Shown: piece after piece, positions 14,739 to 22,470 of the stretch
How positions within the stretch are numbered: the first letter of the stretch is position 1
Layout of the letters: every line of letters begins with the position of its first letter
From: Curtobacterium sp. SGAir0471
Lineage (GTDB): Bacteria; Actinomycetota; Actinomycetes; Actinomycetales; Microbacteriaceae
Direction of reading: 5' to 3'
NCBI RefSeq assembly: GCF_005490985.1
Contig: NZ_CP027869.1
Span: forward strand, 2,604,001 to 2,668,000
Length of the DNA: 64,000 bases
The notes under the pieces: model-generated
What the model was told of the DNA's origin: nothing
What the model saw: only the letters and a program-made list of their open reading frames with translations
The model's database searches: none
Program-made: the position numbers and the translations under genes

Positions 14739-16495
14739 GAGACCACTCCTTCCCAGGCACGCCAGGCCTCGCGGCGGGCTGCCTGTCGCTCGGGATCGGC
14801 GACCGGGGCCGCCGCGAGCAGCATGCGCGTGTAGTCCTGCTGCGGGTGGTCGAGCACGGCCGACGTCGTGCCGCGTTCGACGATGCGGCCGTCGTGCAGC
14901 ACGACGACGTCGTCGGCGAGCTGGCGCACCACGGCCAGGTCGTGGCTGATGAGCAGCATGCCGAAGCCGAACTCGTCCTGCAGGTCCGCGAGCAGGTCGA
15001 GCACGGCGGCCTGCACCGTCACGTCGAGGGCGCTGGTCGGCTCGTCGGCGATCACCAGCGCGGGCCGCAGCGCCAGTGCCCGCGCGACGGCGACGCGCTG
15101 CCGCTGCCCGCCGGACAGCTGGTGCGGGAACCGTTCCGTCCACGACGGGTCGAGCTGCACCGCCGTCAGGAGCTCGCGGGCGCGGTCGGCACGCGACGTC
15201 GACGTGCCCTCGCCGTGCACGAGCAGTGGTTCGGCGATGCTCCACCCGATGGTCTGTCGCGGGTTCAGTGACGACGCCGGGTCCTGGAAGACGATGCCCA
15301 CACGGCTGCGGAGCTCGCGGAGGCGCTTCCCGCGCGCGGTGCGCAGGTCGTGGCCGTCGACCTCGACCGATCCGTCGACGACGGGGACGAGCCCGGCGAG
15401 CGCCCGCCCGATGGTGGACTTGCCCGAGCCGGACTCCCCCACCAGGCCGAGCGTGCGTCCGGCGGCGAGCTCGAGGTCGATCCCGCGAACGGTGGGCTCG
15501 CCGCGGCGTGCGTAGCGCACCGCGACGTCGCGCAGGCGCGCGACCACGGCGTCCGGCCGGGAGGCGCTGGGCGCGTCGGGTGCGTCAGCACCTTTCGCGC
15601 TCAGCGACAGTTCACGGCCCTCGTTCGGCGTGAACTGTCGCTCAGCACGCGAGGACGATGCGTCCCACCCGGCCGAGTGTGCGTCCGCAGCCGGCCTGAC
15701 GGACGCGGGTCGTGCCTCCAGGGCGGGGACCGCGGCGAGGAGCTCGCGCGTGTACTCGGCGGTCGGGTGCGCGAAGACCTCGGCGACCGTCCCGTGCTCG
15801 ACGGGGTCGCCGCGGCGCATCACCAGTACCTCGTCCGCGACGTCCGCGACCACGCCCATGTCGTGGGTGATGAGCAGGACGGCAAGGTTGCGCTCGCGAC
15901 CGAGCCGACGCAGCAGGTCGAGGATCCCGGCCTGCACGGTGACGTCCAGCGCGGTGGTCGGCTCGTCGGCGAACAGCGCCACCGGGTCGCCCGCCAGCGC
16001 CATCGCGATCATCGCTCGCTGGAGCTGTCCGCCGGACAGCTCGTGCGGGTACGCCTTCCGGATCCGCGCGGGATCCTGCAGACCGGCGGCGCGGAGCAGC
16101 TCGTCCACGCGCGCCGAGACCCCGGCACGGTCGAGGTCGGTCGGGTGCGCCCGCACGGCCTCGGCGATCTGCGTGCCGATCGACAGCACGGGGGTGAACG
16201 AGTTCATCGGTTCCTGGAACACGACCCCGATGCCCGCACCACGGACGGCACGCAGCTCGTCCGCGGAGGCACCGATGAGCTCGGTCCCACGGAAGCGGGC
16301 GCTGCCCGACACCCGGGCGGCGGGTGGCAGGAGTCCGAGCACGCTCATCGCGCTGACGGACTTGCCCGAGCCGGACTCGCCGACGAGTGCGAGCACCCGG
16401 CCGGGCATCAGGGTGAAGGAGACGTCACGGACGACGGGCTCCGCGTCGCCGAACGCGACGCGGAGCCCCTCGACCTCGAGCAGCGGTGCACTCAC
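14735..16495 (-). CDS. Fused dual ATPase of a peptide/nickel-type ABC importer (DppD-DppF)
   Basis: One 586-residue protein carries both nucleotide-binding domains. Domain 1 (about 1-260) has Walker A GESGSGKS at 39-46, signature LSGGQLQR at 153-160 and Walker B with FADEPT; domain 2 (about 316-586) has Walker A at 353-360, LSGGQRQR and IADEPT. Both end with the oligopeptide-family C-terminal part (HPTAEYTRELLAAVP and HPQQDYTRMLLAAAP). Residues 262-315 form an Ala/Ser-rich linker, part of which is encoded by a long palindrome. It starts with GTG at 16495, overlapping the stop of the binding-protein gene. Fusions of this type occur in actinobacteria. It energises the two permeases downstream. 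Confidence 0.93.
   Translation of the reverse strand: MSAPLLEVEGLRVAFGDAEPVVRDVSFTLMPGRVLALVGESGSGKSVSAMSVLGLLPPAARVSGSARFRGTELIGASADELRAVRGAGIGVVFQEPMNSFTPVLSIGTQIAEAVRAHPTDLDRAGVSARVDELLRAAGLQDPARIRKAYPHELSGGQLQRAMIAMALAGDPVALFADEPTTALDVTVQAGILDLLRRLGRERNLAVLLITHDMGVVADVADEVLVMRRGDPVEHGTVAEVFAHPTAEYTRELLAAVPALEARPASVRPAADAHSAGWDASSSRAERQFTPNEGRELSLSAKGADAPDAPSASRPDAVVARLRDVAVRYARRGEPTVRGIDLELAAGRTLGLVGESGSGKSTIGRALAGLVPVVDGSVEVDGHDLRTARGKRLRELRSRVGIVFQDPASSLNPRQTIGWSIAEPLLVHGEGTSTSRADRARELLTAVQLDPSWTERFPHQLSGGQRQRVAVARALALRPALVIADEPTSALDVTVQAAVLDLLADLQDEFGFGMLLISHDLAVVRQLADDVVVLHDGRIVERGTTSAVLDHPQQDYTRMLLAAAPVADPERQAARREAWRAWEGVVS
15599..15646. repeat. Palindrome inside the fused ATPase gene
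   Basis: Arms of 14 bases, AGCGACAGTTCACG (15603-15616) and its exact complement (15629-15642), are extended by GCT/AGC after one mismatch. It is in frame and encodes about residues 283-300 of the interdomain linker. It looks like the gene-end hairpins elsewhere in the window but sits in coding sequence. Confidence 0.75.
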
Positions 16496-18159
16496 TGGGA
16501 GAGCGAGACCTTGAGGTAGTTCGGGTAGGCCGGGAAGTCCGCGATGCGGAAGTTCTCGACGTTCGACCCGGCCAAGAACGACTGCTTCGCGTAGATCAGC
16601 GGGACGACGGGGGCGTCCTCCATGATGCGGCGGTCCGCCTGCGCCCACAGCTGCTGCGCCTCGGACTGGTCGACCGTGCCGGTCGCCTTCGCGATGAGGG
16701 CGTCGACCTCGGGGTTGCTGTACTTCGAGACGTTGTAGCCGCCCCCACCGATCTGCGACGAGTCGTAGAGCGGCTGGATGTTGGCGTTCGCGCTCGGGAA
16801 GTCCGGCTGCCAGCTCGACAGCGACAGGTCGAAGTCGGTGCCGTTCGTGGTGGCCTGCGTGAAGGAGTCGTAGTCGAGCGGCTTGAGCGTCACGGTGATG
16901 CCGGCGCGCTTGAGCCCGGCCTGCAGCGCCTGCGCCTGCGCCAGGTACGTCGGGTCGTTCTGCGTCACGAGAGTGAGCCGCAGGTCCGTTGCACCGGCCT
17001 CCTGCAGGAGCTGCTTCGCCTTGTCGACGTCGCCGGTCGCTCCGGTCTTGTACAGGTCGTAGTCCTTGCGCCCGGCGATGCCCGGCGTCACGAGCGTCGA
17101 CGCGTACTCGCCGGCGAGCGCACCGCCCGCCGCGATGCGGAAGGACTTGCGGTCGACCGCGTACTGCAGCGCCTGGCGGACCTTGAGGTCCGTGAGCTTC
17201 CCGCGCTGGGTGTTGATCGCCATGTAGGTGATCGGGCCGGCCTTGCTCGTGGCGAGGCGGTCCTGCGCGGCCGGGTTGGCGCGCACCTGGTTGAGCTCGG
17301 CGGCGCCGAGGAACTGCGCGCCGAAGGAGTTCTTCGCGTCGCCGTTGTCGGCGATCAGGCTCTGCGTCGTGGTGGAGGCGTCCTGGCTCTCCTTGAAGAC
17401 GATCTTCGACGGACCGGCGGTGCGGACGCTGTCGGTCTTCGCGCTCCACTCCTTGTTCCGGACGAGCGTGACCTGCGAGCCCTGGGTGTTCGACTCGATC
17501 TGGTACGGGCCGCTCGACACGGGCTTCGCGTCGTAGGCGCCGGTGTCCGTGCCCTCACCCTCGGGCACCGGAGCGAAAGCCGGCATCGAGGCGAGCCACG
17601 GCCAGTCGCCGTACGGGGCGTCGAGCTTGAACACGATCGTCTTGTCGTCCGGGGTCTCGATGCTGTCGAGCGTCTTGCCCTCGAAGGGGCCCTGGTAGTC
17701 CGAGCCGCCGACGAGCAGGGACTTGTGGTAGCTCAGACCACCGGTGAGGTTCGGCGCGAAGGACCGCTCGATCCCCCACTTGATGTCCTTCGTGGTGATC
17801 GGCGTGCCGTCCTGGAACTTCAGACCGTCCTTGAGCGTGTACGTCCAGGTCTTCCCACCGTCGCTCGACTCACCGGTGGTGGTCGCGAGGTCCGGCACCA
17901 CCTTCGCGGTCTTGCCGGGCTGGACGTCCCACGTGGTCAGGCGCCGGGCGACCAGGCCCATCGAGGTGATGCCGAGGCTCTGGCTGGTCGCCGGGTCCCA
18001 GTGCAGCGCGGTCTGCGCCGTCAGGATGTCGAGCGTGCCGCCCTTGCTCGTGCCGGTGGACGCGTCGTCCGACGCGCCGCCACCGGAGCAGCCGGTCAGC
18101 ACGAGGGCTGCGGCGGCGGCGACGGCCGCGGTGATGGTCAAGCGCTTGGGGCGGTGCAT
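16492..18159 (-). CDS. Substrate-binding lipoprotein of a peptide/nickel-type ABC importer (family 5)
   Basis: A 555-residue lipoprotein. Residues 1-25 form a lipoprotein signal with lipobox LTGC; Ser/Gly/Asp-rich sequence follows. The mature part is a family 5 solute-binding protein: DGGKTWTYTLKDGLKFQDGTPITTKDIKWGIERSF-type sequence (residues about 100-140) is the family signature, with the usual duplicated lobes and a C-terminal IYAKQSFLAGSNVENF. The ATG at 18159 is chosen because it directly precedes the signal peptide and has AGGAG upstream; the longer frame is Pro/Arg-rich. It is the first gene of a four-gene operon (binding protein, fused ATPase, DppC-like, DppB-like). The ligand may be an oligopeptide but could be another solute. 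Confidence 0.93.
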   Translation of the reverse strand: MHRPKRLTITAAVAAAAALVLTGCSGGGASDDASTGTSKGGTLDILTAQTALHWDPATSQSLGITSMGLVARRLTTWDVQPGKTAKVVPDLATTTGESSDGGKTWTYTLKDGLKFQDGTPITTKDIKWGIERSFAPNLTGGLSYHKSLLVGGSDYQGPFEGKTLDSIETPDDKTIVFKLDAPYGDWPWLASMPAFAPVPEGEGTDTGAYDAKPVSSGPYQIESNTQGSQVTLVRNKEWSAKTDSVRTAGPSKIVFKESQDASTTTQSLIADNGDAKNSFGAQFLGAAELNQVRANPAAQDRLATSKAGPITYMAINTQRGKLTDLKVRQALQYAVDRKSFRIAAGGALAGEYASTLVTPGIAGRKDYDLYKTGATGDVDKAKQLLQEAGATDLRLTLVTQNDPTYLAQAQALQAGLKRAGITVTLKPLDYDSFTQATTNGTDFDLSLSSWQPDFPSANANIQPLYDSSQIGGGGYNVSKYSNPEVDALIAKATGTVDQSEAQQLWAQADRRIMEDAPVVPLIYAKQSFLAGSNVENFRIADFPAYPNYLKVSLSQ

Positions 18160-18332
18160 GGTGAGCTGCTCCTCGTGGGGGGGGTGGGGTGTCGGGCGGA
18201 CGACCGGGTAGCGATCGTCGTGCGGCCCGCGTCGTCGTGGTGGACGGGGTGTCCGTCCCGGTTCGGGTGGCCGGGCGGTCCATGGTGGCACCGGTCGGTG
18301 CGCGGGTCCGAACGCCCGCGGGGTCCGGACGA

Positions 18333-18353
18333 CATGCAACGCAACATTGCATG
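18333..18353. promoter_or_regulatory. Inverted repeat upstream of the peptide importer operon
   Basis: CATGCAA (18333-18339) and TTGCATG (18347-18353) form a 7+7 inverted repeat with a 7-base spacer, about 175 bases upstream of the operon start and AT-rich relative to its surroundings. It could be an operator or part of the promoter. The rest of 18160-18457 shows no gene; the in-frame extension of the binding protein there is not convincing. Confidence 0.35.
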
Positions 18354-18457
18354 ACGCAACGTGCCAACGTCCGCGCCCCGAGCGTATTCCCGAACCGCGC
18401 GGGTCGGCCGGATCGCGATGGGTCCGCGATCACCTCGGACCGGCCGGGAGGCACGGC

Positions 18458-18590
18458 GCGGCCCCGTCAGGCCGGGACCGTCGCGCGGGCGGCACGTGCG
18501 GACGCGTGCGGCCCCGTCACACCGGGACCGTCGCGCGGGCGGCACGTGCGGACGCGTGCGGCCCCGTCAGGCCGCGATCGTCGTGCGCGC
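18458..18590. repeat. 50-base tandem repeat at the 3' end of the MFS gene
   Basis: Units at 18458-18507 and 18508-18557 are nearly identical, differing at two or three positions. A third, diverged and partial unit begins at 18558 and covers the last codons of the MFS gene. Each unit contains a copy of the end of the coding sequence with a stop (TCA on the + strand). Confidence 0.75.
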
Positions 18591-19847
18591 TGCCCGCCCG
18601 GCGATCGCGCCCACGCCGAGTGCCGAGCCGAGGAACACGACGGCGAGGATCCCCCAGCCGATCGTCCCGAGGTCGACGGTCGTCAGGGTGACGACGGTGG
18701 GCGCGATCATCGCCGCAACCGCGTAGCCGGTGCCGTACACCCCCTGGTAGGCGCCGACCCGGTCCGCCGGTGCGAGCTCGAAGCTCAGCGCCCACCCGGC
18801 GACACTCGAGGTGATCTCCGCGAGCGAGTGGGCGACGGCCGCGACCACGAGCACGGCCGTGGCGATCGCCGCTGGCACCCAGTCGTCCCCGCGGACCCAC
18901 CCGGCGGCGGCCCAGAGTCCGCACGCCACCGCCATGACCCAGCCCGCGTGCCGCATCACCCGGGCCGCCCCCGCGACGGTGTCGGTCCCGCGGCTCAGCC
19001 GGACCTGCAGCAGCACGACGATCACCGTGTTCACGAGCAGCAGCGGCGAGACGAGCACGTCCGGCGCGACGGTGTGCTGGACGACCCAGATCGGTACGCC
19101 GACCTCGAACAGGCCGAACTGCATGCCGAACAACCCGGTCAGTGCGGTGACCGCGAGGAACCGCAGGTCCCGGTAAGGGCTGCGGCCGGCGGGCTCCCGA
19201 CGGACGATCGTGCCCGTGTCGGTCCGATCGGCCGGTGCCGCGTCGACCCGCACCGCCGGGAGACCGGCGACGAGGACCGCGGACGCCAGGAACAGCGCGC
19301 CCGACAGGATCATCGTCACGCGGTAGGCCTCGCCGGTTCCGATCGCGAGCGGGACCGCGGCGAGTGCCGTACCCACGCCGATGCCGACGTTCGTGACCGT
19401 GCGCATCGTCGCGCGCACCCGGACGCGCTCGGTGCCGGGGAACGCCCGACCGACCGCGGCGCCCCGGACGGAACCGCCGCCCTGCTGGGCCAACGTCACG
19501 ACGGACGCCGTCGCGATGAGCGTCGGCAGGTCGTGGACGAGCACGTAGCTGATGAGCGCGAGACCCTGCACGAGGTGCAGCCAGACGAGCATCCGCCGTG
19601 CGCTGAACCGGTCCGCGAGGTGCCCGAACACGAGCGACGATGCCACGCCGACCGCGCCGGCGACGGTGAGCCCGAGGCCGACGACGACGGCCGGGATCCC
19701 GACGATCGTGATGAGGTACAGCGAGGTCAGCGTGAAGAAGGCACCGCGACCGAGGGTGTCCACCAGTGTGACGGTGAGCAGGCGTCGGAGGGTCGCGTCC
19801 CGTCGGACGAGGGTGCGGATCGGGACCGGTTGCTCCGTGGTGCTCAC
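18567..19847 (-). CDS. MFS transporter
   Basis: A 426-residue major facilitator with twelve hydrophobic segments. The cytoplasmic loop between segments 2 and 3 has the MFS motif FGHLADRFSARRM. A hydrophilic central loop (residues about 200-230) separates the two halves. It resembles actinobacterial drug or metabolite exporters, but the substrate is unknown. It is divergent from an ArsR-type regulator, with 56 bases between the starts, so it is probably under its control. The 3' end is followed by two tandem copies of itself. Confidence 0.88.
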   Translation of the reverse strand: MSTTEQPVPIRTLVRRDATLRRLLTVTLVDTLGRGAFFTLTSLYLITIVGIPAVVVGLGLTVAGAVGVASSLVFGHLADRFSARRMLVWLHLVQGLALISYVLVHDLPTLIATASVVTLAQQGGGSVRGAAVGRAFPGTERVRVRATMRTVTNVGIGVGTALAAVPLAIGTGEAYRVTMILSGALFLASAVLVAGLPAVRVDAAPADRTDTGTIVRREPAGRSPYRDLRFLAVTALTGLFGMQFGLFEVGVPIWVVQHTVAPDVLVSPLLLVNTVIVVLLQVRLSRGTDTVAGAARVMRHAGWVMAVACGLWAAAGWVRGDDWVPAAIATAVLVVAAVAHSLAEITSSVAGWALSFELAPADRVGAYQGVYGTGYAVAAMIAPTVVTLTTVDLGTIGWGILAVVFLGSALGVGAIAGRAARTTIAA

Positions 19848-19903
19848 GGTCCAGTTCTCGCACCGCTCCGGTGCTTCATCGAAGGGATGTAGCGTGGGGC
19901 TTC

Positions 19904-20860
19904 ATGATCCGGTACCGCCTCGACCCGTCGGACGTCTCCGCCGTGCGCTTCGGCATCTCACCGCTGTCGGAGCTCGGTCTCGGGCTCCGTGCCTTCCGAG
20001 CACCGGAGCGGTACCCGTTGCAGCGCCCGTGGCTCGAGCGCATCGCCGGCGTGCTGCCCCTCCTCGACCGGCCCGTGCTCGCCGGCCTGGTCGACGAGCG
20101 GCGATGGGTCGCGGACTTCGTCAACCCCCGCCCGGAGTCACCCCTCGGGTCGTTCGACGACGAGCTCCGGACCCTCGCCGACATCTCCCCCGCACGACTC
20201 CGGAGCGACCTGGAGCGGGTGCACGGGGTCGTGCCGGACGTGTTCGTCGGACGGCACGCGGACGTCGTCGACCGGCTCGTCCGGGCCCTGGCGACGACCT
20301 GGGAGCTCTGCTTCGCCCCGTACTGGCCGCGCATGCGCCGCGTGCTGCAGGCCGACGTCACGCACCGAGGCCGGATCGCCGCACACGAGGGCGTCGGGGC
20401 GGTGCTCGGCGGGCTGTCCGAGTCGGTGCGCTTCGACGGGCGGCACGTCGACGTCCGCTTGAACAGCCCGATCGCACGCGACCGCCCGGTGCAGGGCGAG
20501 GGCTTGACGCTCGTCCCCTCGGTGTTCGTCGTCCGTGCGTCGACGCCGATCGACGACGACCTGCCGCCGACCGTGATGTACCCGGCCCGCGGTCAGGGCG
20601 CGATGTGGTCGACCGCGTCGCACCCCGACGTCGGTGCCGTCCGGGACCTGCTCGGCGCGACCCGTGCCGCGCTCCTCGACGCGCTCGGTGAGCCGGCGTC
20701 GTCGACCGACCTCGCGATGCGGTTCGGCGTCTCCACCTCTGCCGTGAACCAGCACCTGCGCGTGATGGAGCGCGGCGGGCTGCTGAACCGGACCCGGTAC
20801 GGACGCGCGGTGCTGTACTACCGCAGTACGGTCGGCGACGCGCTCGTCCGGCGGGAGTGA
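19904..20860 (+). CDS. ArsR-type winged-helix regulator with N-terminal DUF5937-like domain
   Basis: A 318-residue regulator. The first 230 residues match the layout of actinobacterial DUF5937 proteins (RYRLDPSDVSAVRFGISPLSEL near the N-terminus, then VFVVRASTPIDD and VMYPARG). The last 80 residues are a winged helix of the ArsR type: ALLDALGEPASSTDLAMRFG, recognition helix STSAVNQHLRVMERGGLL, and wing RTRYGRAVLYYRST. No metal-binding ELCVCDL-type motif is present, so it is unlikely to sense metals through that site. The ATG at 19904 is preferred to one at 19871, which would overlap the divergent promoter. It probably regulates the MFS exporter. Confidence 0.85.
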   Translation: MIRYRLDPSDVSAVRFGISPLSELGLGLRAFRAPERYPLQRPWLERIAGVLPLLDRPVLAGLVDERRWVADFVNPRPESPLGSFDDELRTLADISPARLRSDLERVHGVVPDVFVGRHADVVDRLVRALATTWELCFAPYWPRMRRVLQADVTHRGRIAAHEGVGAVLGGLSESVRFDGRHVDVRLNSPIARDRPVQGEGLTLVPSVFVVRASTPIDDDLPPTVMYPARGQGAMWSTASHPDVGAVRDLLGATRAALLDALGEPASSTDLAMRFGVSTSAVNQHLRVMERGGLLNRTRYGRAVLYYRSTVGDALVRRE

Positions 20861-20878
20861 GCGCGTCGCCGCCGTGGA

Positions 20879-21844
20879 TCAGCGGTCGAAGAGCCCGCCG
20901 AGGAAGTCGTTGCCGAGGTTCGACGCCTGCTCGCCCAGCCCGGACGCCTGCTCGCCGAGCCCGGATGCCTGCTCACCCAGTCCGCCGAGGAACTGCTCGC
21001 CCTCGGCCGCGAAGCCCTCGACGCCGCCGCCGAGTTCCGCGAGGCCGAGGTCGCCCAGCCCTGCGGCGATGCCCTCGAAGTCGACCCCGAGATCGGCCGC
21101 GCCGGCCAGGACCGGAGCCGCCGCTGCGCTGAGCACGGCCCCACCCGCGACCGCCACCGCGAGCCCGCCGAGGGCCATCGCTCCGGCGCCGACTGCCGCG
21201 CCACCGGCGAAGGCGCCGCCACGCCCACCGCTGCCACCCGAGCGTCTCGATCCCCCGAGCACGCGGCGGATCAGTCCGGGTCGGGACATCTCGCCGCGGG
21301 TCATCGCCCGCGCCATGCCGCCGGACGAGTCGTCCCGCAGGTGCTCGTGCGGCGGGAGCTCCGAGTTCAACCGGTCCCGCACCTGCTGGCGCTGCGCCGG
21401 GGTGAGCCGCGCGAAGGCGTCGTGGTGCACCTGCTCGATCTGGTCCGGGCTCGCCGTCCGGAGCAGGTAGTCGTACTTCGCCAGGGCGACCTTGTCCGGG
21501 TCTGCCTGCCCGTGGTGCTGTTGCGCCCGACCGTGCTGCTGCTGCCCGTACTGCTGCTGCGGTTGCTGACCGTACTGCTGGTGCCCGTGCTGGGGCTGCT
21601 GGCCGTATCGCTGCTGCGGCTGCGGCTGGCCGTACTGCTGCTGCGGCTGCTGCTGGCGTGAGCGGTCGTCACCCGTCAGCTTGTCCGCCGCGCTGCGGAC
21701 GATGTCGCGCCAGTCGGTCCCACCCCCGGTACCGTGCGGGTTCTGCTGGTTGCCCGCGGCGCCGTTCCCCTGCGCGCGCTGCTTCTGCATCTGCTTGTCG
21801 ATGACCTTCGAGGCCATGCCGAGGATCCGGTTCAGGTTCGCCAT
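20879..21844 (-). CDS. Gln-rich, Gly/Ala-rich protein of unknown function
   Basis: A 321-residue protein conserved, as far as I recall, in Microbacteriaceae, sometimes labelled cation-transporting ATPase without support. Residues 1-20 (ANLNRILGMASKVIDKQMQK) are an amphipathic helix. Residues 60-115 are low complexity, rich in Gln, Tyr, Gly, His and Pro. Residues 120-170 form a helical domain (YDYLLRTASPDQIEQVHHDAF, LTPAQRQQVRDRLNSELP). A Gly/Ala hydrophobic stretch follows at about 205-260, and the C-terminus has three copies of GLGEQAS. It starts at ATG 21844 behind AAAGG; a TGTGATCACA palindrome (21856-21865) lies just upstream and may be an operator. I cannot assign a function. Confidence 0.75.
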   Translation of the reverse strand: MANLNRILGMASKVIDKQMQKQRAQGNGAAGNQQNPHGTGGGTDWRDIVRSAADKLTGDDRSRQQQPQQQYGQPQPQQRYGQQPQHGHQQYGQQPQQQYGQQQHGRAQQHHGQADPDKVALAKYDYLLRTASPDQIEQVHHDAFARLTPAQRQQVRDRLNSELPPHEHLRDDSSGGMARAMTRGEMSRPGLIRRVLGGSRRSGGSGGRGGAFAGGAAVGAGAMALGGLAVAVAGGAVLSAAAAPVLAGAADLGVDFEGIAAGLGDLGLAELGGGVEGFAAEGEQFLGGLGEQASGLGEQASGLGEQASNLGNDFLGGLFDR

Positions 21845-22090
21845 GCCCCAACCTTTGTGATCACACATGTGAGCACTCAGCGACGGAGCAGTGCGCCACC
21901 CGCCGATCAGGTTCGAGTGCGCTGGGAGCGCCTTCTCAGCCGAACACCTCTGCCAGCCGGACGAAGAAGAGCGCACCACTGACGAGGCCGAGGATGACGG
22001 AGGCGCGACGGATCGGTGGTACATCACCGGACGGTTCGGTAGGGTTTCCTCGGCCGCGCACCCGCCGGAGCGCGGCCAGGTGAACGCGCG

Positions 22091-22209
22091 AGGCCCGGAT
22101 CTGCTGGAACAGATCCGGGCCTCAGTTCGCCTCCCGAGTGGAGGGCCAGGGATGCAACACCATCCCCGAGCTCAGCGCTCGGACTGATGGTAGCCGAGCC
22201 CGCTCGGCT
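22091..22209. other. Structured intergenic stretch (three hairpins)
   Basis: In the 423-base gap 21845-22267 three perfect hairpins follow each other: 13-base arms at 22091-22103 and 22110-22122; GGGATG/CATCCC at 22149-22154 and 22161-22166; AGCCGAG/CTCGGCT at 22192-22198 and 22203-22209. They lie upstream of a 36-residue reading frame. They could be a structured 5' leader or a small RNA. No known riboswitch or tRNA pattern was recognised. Confidence 0.5.
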
Positions 22210-22267
22210 TCGCACCCCTGGCTCGACGCTCTTCGTGTCCGCCGGCGACGACACCAGGAGGTCCTCG

Positions 22268-22378
22268 ATGTCGCAAGACGACGACGGCCGGAACAGGCGT
22301 CACGCACTCTGGCTGGGGATCGCGAGCTTGCTCGTGAACACCACCAGACTGCTGGTCGACCTGCTCCGCAAGGGCTGA
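22268..22378 (+). CDS. 36-residue small membrane protein
   Basis: The ATG at 22268 is preceded by a good AGGAGG with 6-base spacing. The product starts acidic-basic (SQDDDGRNRRHALW), then has one hydrophobic stretch (LGIASLLVNTTRLLVDLL) and ends KG. It could be a single-pass or amphipathic membrane peptide. The function is unknown. A bidirectional hairpin follows the stop. Confidence 0.55.
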   Translation: MSQDDDGRNRRHALWLGIASLLVNTTRLLVDLLRKG

Positions 22379-22386
22379 GGATGCGG

Positions 22387-22419
22387 GTGCCCCTCGTCGC
22401 AGCCAGCGGCGAGGGACAC
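22387..22419. terminator. Bidirectional hairpin
   Basis: Arms of 14 bases at 22387-22400 and 22406-22419 pair with two mismatches around a 5-base loop, between the small protein gene and the convergent alditol oxidase gene. Confidence 0.55.
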
Positions 22420-22426
22420 CCCGTCG

Positions 22427-22470
22427 GTCAGGACTGCGCCGCGTCAGGACTGCAGACGCGTCAGGACAGC
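22427..22470. repeat. Short tandem copies of the aldO gene end
   Basis: GTCAGGACTGC occurs at 22427-22437 and 22443-22453, and GTCAGGACAGC at 22460-22470, about 16 bases apart. The last copy contains the aldO stop codon. The pattern resembles the larger tandem copies at the MFS gene end. Confidence 0.55.

Noticed and set aside
14735-17449. Extension of the fused ATPase upstream into the binding-protein gene
   Set aside because: The upstream part is out of frame with the binding protein, which is well supported, and the GTG at 16495 with a GTGA overlap gives the expected domain start.
18458-18590. CRISPR or VNTR-type array
   Set aside because: Units are directly joined with no spacers, and the third copy is coding; it is a local tandem duplication.
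22091-22209. tRNA or known riboswitch
   Set aside because: No cloverleaf, T-loop or acceptor pairing could be built, and no known aptamer core was recognised.
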